Assembly: GCF_025698545.1 (NCBI RefSeq)
Contig: NC_068572.1
Location: 3,658,001-3,722,000, forward strand
From: Gossypium raimondii
Lineage: Eukaryota > Streptophyta > Magnoliopsida > Malvales > Malvaceae
Length of the DNA: 64,000 nt
Direction: 5' to 3'
The notes under the pieces were generated by a model that searched no databases, was not told where the DNA came from, and saw nothing but the letters and a program-made list of their open reading frames with translations. Both the position numbers and the translations under genes were made by a program. This document shows, piece by piece, positions 49,038-61,200 of the stretch (the first letter of the stretch is position 1; the number at the start of each line of letters is the position of its first letter).

Positions 49038-51477
49038 ACAAACCCAATTTTGCCCAAAAAAACCTAAACAAATACTAACCCAGCAAACCTTAGCCCAATA
49101 ACCTACCTAAACCCGAATAGCCCAATAACAGACCCAAAAATAAGCCCAACTAGCCTAACCCAAACCTAAGGCTCAAATTCGGAGCCCAATTCCCCAAAAG
49201 TCAAGCTAGGGTTTCAGAAAAGAAACCCTAGCGCCGCAGCCCTCTACCCCCTAGCTCTGCTGCCGCCACGTCACGTCGCCACCAACACCACGCCACCACC
49301 GCCACGGTCATGTCGACCAATCCACTTGCGTTGTCACCTGCAAGGAAGAAAACAAAAAAAGCAACCAAACAATAGCAACAAAAAATAGAAAAATAATAGA
49401 AAAACATGTAATTTTCTGCTATAAAAGTCAAGATTATCGATGTAAGGGTTCGGCTTCCTTATTTTCTGGACTTTCGTAAATCAAAAGAAAAAATTTTGAA
49501 GGTGATTTTGCTTTTTTTTTTTTTTTTTTCTTTTACTTTTCACATTTTTTATTTTGATTTCTCTTCTTTAAAAATCAAAAGGAGGTGTCTTTTAACTGCG
49601 TCATGCCACCGTCGGTGTTCCCTCCGTGCGGCAAGGCCGTAGAAACCCTTTGGGGTTTCGTTTTGGCCGTAAAAGCGTAAACGGCTCAAAGGGGAGGACT
49701 GTTTTATTTTTTTCAAGACGGCTGAAGTTGGCGAGGCAACGGTGAAGCTGTCACATGAAGTTCACCGCCGTCGGGCGGATTCAAAAGGGGGAGAATGGGA
49801 ATCGTTTTTTGAGAAACAGAGAGAAAAGAGAATGATTTTGAGTTTTTTTTTATTTTAACTGTAAAAAATGAATTTTTGTAAAAACTTTCTGTTTAAATAG
49901 CAATACAAAACAGCGCCGTTTCAGCCTTCTCTGACCCGCGTGATGACCCGACCCGAGGGAATGGTTCGCGCGTTTTCGTTTATGGGTTTATTTGCGCAAT
50001 TGATACCTTTGATTTTGTGGCTTTTTCACGGAAGTTTTTGCATATTTGCAATTTGGCCACAAAATTTTATTTTGGTTCATTTTAATCCCCACTGAAGCGC
50101 AGCGTTTTGGGTCTTTGGGGTATTTATCATTTTGGTCCCCCCTCTTTCGGCGCGTGACACAATCTAATCCTTTTTTTGTTTTTTTATTTCGATTTCGCCC
50201 AATATTTTCGTTTTTATTTCGATTTAGTCTATATTTTAGCAATTTTATTATTTAGTTATTATTATATCTATTATTACTATTATTATCTTTACTATTATTA
50301 TAGTTATTATTATAGTTATTTTTATTTATATTTACCTATGTAAATTCTAGATATATATGTTTTATTATATTATTATTATTATTATTATATAATTGTTTAT
50401 ATATGTATACGTATATATATATTTTCAACTTATTTAATACAAATACTCATTTTATATACATATCTATATTTTATAATCTATGTATATATACATGCTTACA
50501 TATTCTTATATATACATACGTATATTTTATACTTTATAATTCTAACATACATATATATTATATTTTTATTCATTACTATTGTTTTATTTTGTATTTACTT
50601 TTTATTTATTTCATTTCCATTATTATTTTGAATGAATGTTTTAATTTTTATTCGTTTTATATTTTATTGTTTGTAGGTTGTAAGGTTGACTTTTTATCTA
50701 TTTTATGTCATTATCGTTGTTCATATCATTTTTATACTTTCGTATTCATTATGATTTTGCCATGCATAACAAAATGTAATTTGCTTTCACATTTTTACTA
50801 CGATTTCGTGTTTTATTTTACTCGATATAACAATATTTGTTTTAAAAATGGCATTTCATGTTTAGATTCGAGAAAATCGTACCCTAACTTACTGGGTTTC
50901 GATTTTCACGATAAATCTAAATGCATGAATTTTTCGAACTCAAATTTCAAACGATCTCGGGATTTTAAAAAAACCGCGTCCTAACTTACTGGTCGTGATC
51001 TTATTTTTAAACCCGAGATGGCTAAAATATCTTTTAAATAAGCATTTTTTACGTATCAAGAATTCAAGACAATGTGTCCTAACGTACTGGATATGATTCT
51101 CTTTCTCGAATAATGTGAAATATGCCCATTTTTCCTGAAAATTTTCAACATTTTAATACAAGGATCGCATTTTAAATCTCTTTAAAGTTTTCAGATTTTC
51201 GACATCAAGACATTAACTAATCGACTAGGTACCAATTTTGGGCGTTACGAGGGTGCTAATCCTTCCTCGTACGTAACCGACTCCCGAACCTGTTTTTTTA
51301 ATTTCGTGGACCAAAATCGTTGTTTTAATAAAGTCAAACCGTTTATTAAAAACAACCACTTTTTGAGGTGATCCAATCACACATCATAAAAAAAGATTGG
51401 TGGCGACTCCCACTTTCGTTTTCGTTTTTTAAAACCCAAGTCGACCCCATTTTCTATTCAAAAAAATGGTGTCAACA
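49038..51477 (+). repeat. LTR C (inverted copy of LTR A)
   Basis: About 2,440 bp, running opposite to A and B. Begins ACAAACCCAATTTTGCCC, lacking the expected TGT tip, after a 10-bp filler (ACTTAGTCAG) that joins it to LTR B. Ends GGTGTCAACA followed by ATCTT. Matches the reverse complement of 37784-40224 over its whole length by eye. Confidence 0.85.
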
Positions 51478-53191
51478 ATCTTTATTATGATAAATTTAAT
51501 AAATTGCAAAAAAAAAACATTAATGTAATTGATAATTATATGGTTGTTGAGACAGAAAATTTTTTTTACTCAAAAATAAATTTGTAGATAGCAGTGAGTA
51601 GAGTCGAATATATAGACGTAGATGATAATTTTATTTATCTAATAATCAAGTAAAACAAAAAAAATAAAGAGTTAAAATTTAAAACTAAAATTAAATTTAA
51701 AATAAAGTAAAAAGATATTGTAAAATAAAATATAAGAAAGTCGATGAGATGAAATTCTAGCCAAAGGTAAAATATCTGTTTGATTCGTAAATTTGATCAT
51801 CGATGCAAAAATAACTTTCAGTGTTCTTTAATAAACTAGTCATAGTTGCCAACATTGCACCTAGCAACCAATCTCTCCTTACTGTCTCCATAACATGGGG
51901 GTAACCCGCTTGAATTTACTTCTCTTACTAATAAACAACCCTATAATTTCGCGCTAAGAATTTATTTTATTGGTAGAGCTAGTTTTAATTAACAAACTGA
52001 CCTTAGCAGGTTCATTTAAGTTAGATCACATACCCACACAACATAAAATGCATATCTCCATCATATCCACCTATGTTGTTTGTCACAGTATTAGAATAAA
52101 TTAAACAAATATGGATTTAACAATTCTAATTGACAAGACAAATATTCTAAGCAATTGAATATGATATCAATATTCAACAAATCTGAATATTTATTATTAA
52201 ATCAGAAGACATGTAAATACCAAAGAATACAAAAAATATTAAAACAATTAGATCTCACAAACTTTGAGGATCAAACTTTGAAAAAAATTTAACTAGAAAG
52301 AGTTTAGAAACTCATGAAATAAAACTAAGTAGCTATGTTTATGTCTCTGGTTTAACCTAATAATTTCTATGTATAGCGCAAAAATAATATATTGGATAAA
52401 AATATAAAAATTCCTTAATTAAATAAAGTATAATTTTTGTAGGCATTTTGATAACTTTTGTGTCAAACTTTTAGGTCATTTTTCAATGCCTTCCTAATGT
52501 TTTTACAGCTTGAGTTGTGAAACAACTTCTTTTAGAAGTTCTAATTCCATTTGAATCAGTATATTATAGGCCTAAAATGAAATCTTGTAGCTCAAATTAT
52601 AGCCAGAATGTTGAAGTTGTGTTAAGTGAAGTCTAATTTGCAAAAACTTATCAAAAATAAATTTTAAGCTCATTTTTCTATAATTATTCTATAAATGAAT
52701 AATAAATAAAAAAATATATATATTTAAGAACATAAATAGTATAATTCAAAACGAAAAATATCACAAATAAATTGAGAATTATGTACTTATCACCAATGAT
52801 ACCTTGACACAAATGACAAAAGCGAAGCATTGAATCCCAAGTATTGATACTCATCGAGCGCAATTAAATGTGTAAGCTTTCAAGTCACATCATAAGTTCT
52901 TACCATGTGGAAATTATAGTTTTAATAGTCAAATAGTTAATCCGTTGTCTAGATTGTTTCGGTTCATAATTTGTTTATGCTATAATAGTTTGATTATTTA
53001 TTTCAATTCTTAATATGTTTATGATGTAATGGTTCGATTCGACACTTGATGATTATTCATACATGTATTTATAATTGCTCTTTGGTTCTACTGTACTTGT
53101 AAAGTTTCAAAAAAATACAATATATAAAAATATATCCATCCTTATTATATATAAAGATTTTGAATGAGTTTGTGTCATATTTTAAAAGAAT
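51478..53191. other. Intergenic, no gene seen
   Basis: Begins with the right ATCTT duplication. AT-rich, without supportable frames or clear repeats. Confidence 0.45.
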
Positions 53192-53400
53192 GGATTATAT
53201 GAAATCGTGATTCTACATCATCTTTATCATTTTCCAATAGGAGAATGACAAATCAATTTTTCCTCCTAATATTTAGCATTTTTAGTTAGATTTGAATTTT
53301 TCAAGAGGAGAAGGTTGAAAATTAGGAGGAAAAATCTGATTTATCATTCTTTTATTGAAATAGATAGGGATGATGTGAAATCACAGATTCATACAATCCT
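53192..53400. repeat. Small palindromic MITE
   Basis: Arms of about 65 bp (GGATTATATGAAATCGTGATT...AATGACAAATC and the inverted GATTTATCATTC...AATCACAGATTCATACAATCC style end) face each other around a short centre with TTTTTCCTCCTAAT and its complement. Confidence 0.65.
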
Positions 53401-53560
53401 TCTTCCAATTTTTAAATTACTAAAATTCAAAATTTGGAGTGAATTTAAAATATAGAAATATTGAATGATAAATAATTTATTTTATAATTTTAATAAAATA
53501 TTGTTAATATTCAAAATTTATTAATAAAAATAAAATATTATTTTAATAACAATTTAATAA

Positions 53561-53810
53561 TATAATCATAAATAAATAGTATTTTTATTTATTTTAAAGT
53601 TTCTTCACTTTAAAGGTCTAATTCCAGATTCAGTATCTATACTCTTTGAATTTCTAAAATTTAATTCTTTAATTTTTAATTATAATATAATCATCAATAA
53701 ATAGTATTTTTATTTATTTTAAAGTTTCTTCTCTTTAAAGGTTTAATTCCAGATTCAGTATCTATACTCTTTGAATTTTAGATTTTAATTCTTTTATTTT
53801 TTTAATTTCA
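53561..53810. repeat. Tandem duplication, two copies of about 125 bp
   Basis: ATAATCATAAATAAATAGT (53562) recurs as ATAATCATCAATAAATAGT (53687), followed in both by TTTAAAGTTTCTTC and CCAGATTCAGTATCTATACTC. Confidence 0.85.
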
Positions 53811-53968
53811 AGGATTTCATCCTTTTATTTATTTAACAATGATATTAATTTATTTCCATTCGAATACCATATATTCAAATTTAGTGAAAGTCTATTATTA
53901 GTATTATAAATTGTACTTTATTTTTTTAAAATTAGATATAGGGGAGTGTTATTCTTGGATTTTAAAAT

Positions 53969-54530
53969 GGTAAATTACACCCAATGTCACTAAATTATTA
54001 ATAAATTTATGTTTTGGTCACTCAACTTCAAAAATGTTACAGAATGGTCATTGAATTACTCGAAAGTTTTCATTTAAGTTACTGAGCTGTTAAAACTGCT
54101 CTTGTATGGCCTTCTCTGTTTACACCGTTTGTTCCAATTTAAAGCTTTCATTTCACTTCTTTTCTACAATTCTGTTTTTTTATCATGAACAACTTTGAAC
54201 ATCATAACTCTACGAAACAAAATCCAAACAACTTTCTTCTTTAATATCCAATACTGGCCGTCAAATCGACTTGAACTTAATGTATGTTCTTCTACTTGTT
54301 GATAGACACTAATCCATCATACTGATCATCGAATCGTCACTCGGAGCTCACTAGATGGATTAAAAAAAAAACTTAACATCCCAATGACTTGAATAAAATT
54401 TTTCGAATAGTTCAATGACTTTAAATGAAAACTTTCGAATAGTTTAGTTACCATTTTGCAACTTTATAAAACTGAGTTCCTAAAACATAAACTTAATAAT
54501 AATTTAGTAACCTTTTGGTGTAATTTACTC
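53969..54530. mobile_element. Inverted-repeat MITE related to the TAAACTAC families
   Basis: Left end GGTAAATTACACCCAATGTC, right end GGTGTAATTTACTC. The arms pair over about 120 bp (TTTATGTTTTGGTCACTCA, CGAAAGTTTTCATTTAA). Non-coding centre. Confidence 0.6.
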
Positions 54531-55016
54531 AATTTAAAATCGAGAAACTAGATTTTAATAGGAAAAAATAAGAGAATAGTGCAAAATTAAATAAGAAATA
54601 AGAAATATAAACACTTATTTATTTAAGATAAGGATTAGCGTTTGATTGAGTCTTACATTGATTATTATGAATATTATTATTAATATAAGAAACGTATTTT
54701 CCGCTGCTTTTTTCAAACCCCATTTTTCTACCTATTATCTTAGTGATTGGAAAGGACCCAATATTTCTATCGATTATCTTATTGATTAGAGAGTACTATG
54801 AGTAATTCTAATTAGAAAATTAATCATGGGCCGGTTCAGATAGATACTTTAAAAAAAACAACCGCCATCCCTCTTAGATTCTCTGGCTATCCAAACAACC
54901 CTATCCTGGAAATTTCCCACGTTTTATTCCGTCCAAAGAAAATGGCATTTAACTTCATTCCTTTCGTTTAATCCCACCTTCTCTGCTCCAAATTTTCTCT
55001 AGAAAAGTACTTCGAG
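54531..55016. other. Promoter side of the DUF2358 gene
   Basis: A truncated family-1 SINE-like start (GTTTGATTGAGTCTTACATTG) lies near 54650. The last 150 bp are likely the 5' leader of the gene at 55017. Confidence 0.4.
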
Positions 55017-56683
55017 ATGACATTTCTCATGCCTTCACCTGAAGTTTCCACCGCCTTTGCAAAAATTTTCTCTATCCCTACTCCTCACCATAAATTCCTC
55101 AAGAGCTGCGCGATTTCGAAGAACGACGACGAGAAAGTTTGGTCAAAGACCAACGCTAGGGTCGGTGTTAAAGATGTCGGCAGTACGGTTTCGGGTTTGA
55201 GCCAAAACTTGAGGTTGTACGTACAATTTTCGGCTCCGGTGAAGCGAGGATCGAAGTCCAGCAAAGAGGAAGAGGAAAAGCAGGATTATTACGTGAATAT
55301 GGGTTACGCTATTCGGACCTTGAGAGAGGAGTTGCCGGACATCTTCTACAGAGAGCTCAGTTTTGATATTTACAGGTTCGGATTCAATTTTCCCGTATTT
55401 GATTTCTTCGTACTAATTCATCCTAAGCTTATGTTTTTTTATGTAATTAGATGTTTTTGAATATTGGTCTTTTGCTTGAAAGTTGATTGTTTAGTGTTTG
55501 TGTGTGGTGTATAAGGAAGAAAGTATTGGCTCTTAGCTTAGAACATAGAGAGCTCTGTTAATAGTGTCCATGTTTGATTGGTTTTACAAATTGATGGATG
55601 GCAAAGGTGGTTTTGTTAAGGTGTGCACTCTATGCGTTTGAACCCTTCTATTGACCAAGGCACAAAGCTCGAAAGAGAAGCGCTTTTGCTCGAGTGAAAT
55701 AAGGTGCAACATGCATGTGTGTGCATTTTTGTATGTCTATTAGTCATGTACGTGCTTGTGTGTATAATAAGCTTAAAATTTATACTTATGATAATAAACT
55801 CTGAATGTTGGTCAAATTTGTTTAGTGAACAATCTAACTTTTCTTTTAATTTTGTTGGCTGGTATGCATGATTTCTTTTGGTCCTGTGCCTGTCTTCGTA
55901 TACACAAATATTGAGAAGGATCCCTTTTCAAATATGGTTTTTTTCTTTTTTTGTGTATTGCCTTACAAAAATGCATGCGTAGGGGTGTCGAGCTTGTGCC
56001 TACTGAATGCGCCTGGCCAAAGAGGTTTGAGGTGCTGTTGTTTGATGCTAAGGCGCAATGCCTAGGTGCTTGTCTTGACAATACTGGATAAAGTTATGCC
56101 TTACGTGCATAATAGCATATGCCGCTAGGTCAATGCATGCTGCTGCCTTCCTCGTGCAAATAGATTACGAGCTTTCCTACGTGACACCTCTATAGATGCA
56201 GGAGGATTAATTTTCCCATATTCTGTCCGTCTTTATACTCCATATTCTGACAAAGTTACTTCTCCTCTATTTAGGGATGATATTGTATTCAAAGATCCTC
56301 TCAATACTTTCATCGGAATCGACAATTATAAGTCATTCTTCTCGGCACTGCGATTCCATGGGAGGATATTTTTCAAAGCTCTCTGGCTTGACATTGTCAG
56401 TGTATGGCAGCCAATGGAGAATGTCATAATGGTTCGCTGGACCATCCATGGCATTCCACGAGTCCCATGGGAAAGTCATGGTCGATTCGATGGCACTTCT
56501 GAATACAAACTCGACAAGAAGGGAAAAATATATGAGCACCGAGTCGACAACACCGCACTGAATTCACCCCCTAAGTTTCACGTGCTAGCTGTGGAAGATC
56601 TAATCCGATCCGTAGGTTGCCCCTCAACCCCAAGGCCAACTTACTTCGAGATCTCGTCGGTTTCACCTCCAGAAAAAACATAA
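55017..56683 (+). CDS. DUF2358 protein, probably plastid
   Basis: Two exons, 55017-55375 and 56275-56683, GT-AG, phase consistent, 255 aa. Residues 1-60 are Ser/Ala-rich with few acids at the start, consistent with a chloroplast transit peptide. The DUF2358 domain covers about residues 85-235: YAIRTLREELPDIFYRELSF, DIYRDDIVFKDPLN across the exon joint, ALRFHGRIFFKALWLDI, WTIHGIPRVPWESHG and FDGTSEYKLDKKGKIYEH. The family is found in plants and cyanobacteria and resembles NTF2-like fold proteins; its biochemical role is unknown to me. The ATG at 55017 gives the full family N-terminus. The 899-bp intron has no recognised insertion. It stands about 1.5 kb before the POB1-like gene on the same strand. 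Confidence 0.88.
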
Positions 56684-56983
56684 TAAAACCACCTTAGGTT
56701 CTTCATAAATTTTGGTAAATAATGTGTCTCATGGTTTGTTGAGCTATATATAGCATGAAATGGGTGTTATTAATGTGTAAAAAACTTGGTTTAGATCACA
56801 AAGCTAGCACTTAGTATTTGCTTGGGTTGTATTCTCATATTATGATATCAAACAAGTTGTATGGTTTTGTAAAAATACAAGTATATTGAAGTTGATTGTA
56901 AAATGGAATTAAATTGATTAAAGTAATAAGATTTTGACTTTGTTGAACCAAGTTTCTGAAAGTGTTCTAAAACAATATTGCCT

Positions 56984-57054
56984 GCGTTTGCCGGGAGTCG
57001 AACCCGGATCTATTGCTTGGAAGGCAATTATCATAACCGTTGGACTACAAACGC
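56984..57054 (-). tRNA. tRNA-Gly (anticodon UCC)
   Basis: Read on the minus strand: acceptor arms GCGTTTG and CAAACGC pair fully, anticodon stem ATTGC/GCAAT holds loop CTTCCAA (anticodon TCC), and T arm CCGGG-TTCGACT-CCCGG is perfect. No intron. The D stem is GTCC against TGAT, whereas the plant tRNA-Gly(UCC) I remember has GGAT there. That leaves one mismatch next to the D loop and may mean a weakened copy. CCA is not encoded. Confidence 0.92.
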
Positions 57055-58154
57055 TTGGTTGTATGGAGGTTTTATTTTAAATATCTAAAACTAAATATAA
57101 AGAACTACAATACTTAATAACTCGATCTTAAGTAGACTTTATGATAATATTCTTGTAGTATGTGATATGAAAGTTTAGCTTTTATTGTTTTATTTAATTA
57201 TAAATATATTATTAATTTATTTAATGTAAGGCACAATAATAAATTTATTATTAATATTTACTTATTTGTCATTTCAGTCTTAATTTTATTTTTTATCATT
57301 TCTTTCGATATTCAAACTTAATTAAATTTTTTTTGCAAAAAACTTATAAACTAATAAATTTTAATGATATTGATGACATTTCATATAATGTATACTTTAT
57401 TACCGATGTAGATATTTGTTTTTATGAATATTTTGAAATTTTAAAATATTTTTGTTAATTTTCTGATTTTTATGCAATAAATGTGAATTACTACGAGTTA
57501 TCACTTTAATGTCATTAAATTTTTAAGAGTTTATTTAATCGTTTCATCTAAAAATTATTAATTTAATTAAATGTTAAAAGTTGAAAGTGAAAATGATCGA
57601 AAAATAAAATTAGTGTTGAAATGATAAAAAGTAATAAATATTAAAGGGAGTGATCCACTTACATCCTCGATTAATATTTTAACTATTTCGCCATTGAACT
57701 TTTCAATATAATTGTTACGCATGTAAATTTTCGAACTGATCTTATATATATATTAATATTTATTTAACGATCGAAAATATTCACTTAAAATAAATAATTA
57801 AAAATTTGATGTATAATTTATATGGATAAAATATGAAATATAACTATTAGACCGTAAAATATTAATTGTAAAAGAGATATAAAATAAATTTAAGTCGGTG
57901 TAAATTAATAATTCCTTCTATTAAAAACTAAATTTATGAATTATGACCTAATTTAATTTAAGTTTTAAAAAAGATGACAGATGTTACAACATTATTGGGC
58001 AGAAAATTTAGGAGTGATTTGTGAAATGGAATAGTAATGTTTACATAGGGAAAACAGATTGTACAGTTAATAATGTGGGCATTTGTAAAATTGGTGCTAC
58101 AGCTGGTAGCACCAAAGTTCTCTCCTCCCTCGACGTGGATAACGCCTGCTCACA
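57055..58154. other. Intergenic, promoter side of the POB1-like gene
   Basis: AT-rich, no gene or clear repeat. The last 100 bases (TCTCCTCCCTCGACGTGG) look like promoter and leader. Confidence 0.45.
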
Positions 58155-58178
58155 ATGCTAGGGTTCCCTTTTGTTTAA
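58155..58178 (+). promoter_or_regulatory. Possible 7-codon upstream ORF
   Basis: ATGCTAGGGTTCCC opens a frame of seven codons ending TAA at 58178, 46 bp before the POB1-like start codon. It matters only if transcription starts upstream of it, which the sequence alone cannot show. Confidence 0.35.
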
Positions 58179-58224
58179 CGTAACAAAAAAACAAAGGACT
58201 GGGTTTTTAGCTGTTTTATTTGGG

Positions 58225-61200
58225 ATGAAAGACCAATTGAATTCGGACCCCACGACGGATATGGGTTCGAGGTTCCGGCATGGAGCCTCTGGCTCCGGCT
58301 CCGATGGTGATTTCGGTTTCGCTTTCAACGATAGTAATTTCTCCGACCGGCTTCTTCGGATCGAGATTATGGGTGTCCGATCGGAGTGTCACCCTGATGG
58401 TGAAGATTGCACCGGTATCTCCGATTGGGACCACCACCGCAAAAGGCGCCGGGAGGATATCAAGAAGGAAATCGGTTTGTTCCCTATTTTGCTATTTATT
58501 TATTTATTTATTCTGTTTGGTCAACTTAGAAAATGAAATGTAATAGAAAATTTAAGCAACTATTATTTAATTGTTAAAGCTGTTCTTTGTAGACCAGAGT
58601 TGAGAGGGAAAATAAATAAAAAAATTCAAGGATATACTTGTTTGGGTAAATGGAAAATTTGAAGGAAAATGTTATGAAAAAAAGAGAGGAAACTTTATGG
58701 AATACAGCCACTTAAACAAAATTTATAAGGATTTTACTTGTTTGGAAATTTTGTAAATGAAAAATTGTGCTGGAGATTGCTCTTTCTTTGGATGGTCTTA
58801 AATGCTATTTCTCTCTGTACACAAAAGGCATAGCCTTTTTAGAGCAAAGAACTTGAAAGCTATGTTATTCGGACTTAGGTGTGAGTGCTCGACACAAAAT
58901 TATGTTTAATTCTTTTCTTATTCTATGTAGTTGGAGGATCATTCGAGGGTTATATCCCTGTAGTTATGTCCGAATTTGGGTCGGACACTGCTTGTTGGAT
59001 GCTGATACTTCGAAAATAATGAAGTGGAGCAAAATAGCTTGATGGGCTAAAAAATGATGTTGAGAGCCGATCACATGATAATGTTGTCGAGATGGATTTC
59101 AAAGAGTTGAGATTTACTCATTTTTAACATATAAACTTGTCCATGGTCTTTTGTGTTTGTCTCACTTGTTTCCATCAGGGGATTTGATTCCTAGATTACT
59201 TTGTTCCATGCTTATGGATGCTTACTTGTTATGATATATTTAAACATAGTCTATTTTATAATATTGGTTGGCTTCTAATAATTTTGCTTTTATTTTACAT
59301 TCTCCAGTTTTGGATCTTAGTTTATGTCCTGAGGAGCAGATTTTAAATGATAGCCAGCCTGATATGGATGATGGTGCGGGCTGCGAAAATCAAGATGCAG
59401 AGGCAGAGGCTGTGGCAATGGCTGAAGAAATACATTCAGGTTTCCATGTTGTTTAGACAATGAACTATTTTGTTGATTGACTGCTTATGTTCTCTTATGT
59501 CGAGACTTTAGGAACTTTTATTTGTACAAGGTTGCCACAGGTTGTTGGGTTTTTTAGCAAATAACAATCGAGCAAAAGAGAAAAATACAACAAGCTTAGG
59601 TAAAAGTACCATGGAGGCTCTTGTACTAGGAGTAGGATTGCATTTTTCCCTCCCTCTACTAAAAAAATGAGCAAATTAGTCCCTCTACATCAGATCAAAG
59701 AGCAAATTGGCCCTTCTGTTAAAAAATTTATTCATTTCTACTGTTAAAACTGGTTCCTGTATGTCATCATGCACGCAACGTGGAACTGTCTGGTTATTCC
59801 ATCAACCACACCAGTTTTTAACAGTAGAAATGGATGAAAATTTTACCTGAAAGGACTAGTTTGCCCTTTGATTTAATGTACAGGGAGTAATTTGCTCTTT
59901 TTTTTAGTAAAGGAGGCAAAATCCAATCTGACTCCTATTACAGGGGCTTCCATCGTACTTTTACCACAAGCTTATTGTTATATATAGAATTTATTCTGCT
60001 AAAGGAAAAGGAAATATCTCTATTTTGGGATAGAAACTTAGTAGATGATTTTTATTTGTTCAGTTTAAACTCTTGCTCATTGCGCGCCATGACTGTATAT
60101 TACTTGGGTCTGGTTTGTTGCAAACTGGTATAGTACATTTCTTTTACCTTGCTTAGAACTTTTGTAGGTGATGAAGATGAAAATAGTAATGAATCAAGTT
60201 GGAGCATGGATTGTTCTACAGTTCTGAGAGTTAAAACATTGCATATCAGCTCTCCCATTTTAGCAGCGAAAAGTCCATTCTTCTACAAGGTAAGTGATCA
60301 CTTTTCTTCATAAAATTTTGTTAAAAAGCAAATAGAAAGAGAGATTTGTATTGCTAGATTGAAAATATAACTTGTTGGAATATTTTTCGCCCTTTCTCTT
60401 TATTGGTATTTAATTACTTGATTATTGATTACTTATAGCTTTTCTCAAATGGGATGAGGGAATCAGAGCAACGGCATGTAACCTTAAGAATCAATGCCTC
60501 CGGTATATTATAAACTTGTCTATATTTGCTTCATGGTTATTTTTACTTAAATCAAACAAGTTTGAGCAGTCAAAGTTAAATGACGATGCATGTTTGTACT
60601 ATTATTTACAGAGGAAGATGCCCTTTTGGAGCTTTTGAATTTTATGTATAGCAACACCTTATCTGTCACCACAGCTCCAGCCTTGCTTGATGTGTTGATG
60701 GCTGCTGACAAATTTGAGGTTGCCTCATGCATGAGATATTGCAGTTGGTTATTACACAATTTGCCTATGACACCAGAATCAGCTCTGCTTTATTTGGATC
60801 TTCCCTCGAGTGTATTAATGGGTGAAGCTGTCCAACCTTTGACTGATGCCGCAAAGCAGTATCTCGCTGCCCGTTACAAGGACGTGACCAAGTAAGCTCC
60901 TGTTCTTTTTGACATGAGATCGATAGTTTTATTAGCTTGGCTATGTTGTTGCTTACCTTGTCTAGTTAACTGTGTGGAAACAAATATTTTATACGTTTGA
61001 TAAGTTTCCATCTGGTGAATGTACCTGAGATGTCCGTCTATTATAGGGACTTGATCAAATTAGTCCCTTTACTAGTAACTGAATCATTTTAGTCCTTGTA
61101 TTATTAAAAAGAATCAAATAAGGTTAAATTGGAATAAAGTTAACATTTACTATTTAACGGAGTTAATATTTTTAAAGTTTTTATGGTTCTATAAATGAAA

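Larger units (their letters stand above)
37784..51477 (-). mobile_element. Composite LTR retroelement with inverted outer LTRs
   Basis: A 13.7-kb unit. From left to right on the plus strand: LTR A (37784-40224), polypurine tract, 46-bp tandem array, pol remnant, gag remnant, tRNA-Arg-type primer site, LTR B (46547-49027), LTR C (49038-51477). A and B run in the same direction and match the normal 3' and 5' LTRs of a minus-strand element. C runs the other way and is nearly identical to A. The 5-mer ATCTT directly precedes A (37779-37783) and directly follows C (51478-51482), so the duplication spans the whole unit. Both outer tips are the U5 end (TGTTGACACC and GGTGTCAACA). The primer site and long LTRs suggest the Tat/Ogre branch of Ty3/gypsy. 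Non-autonomous: RT, RNase H and integrase are not recognisable. Confidence 0.75.
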
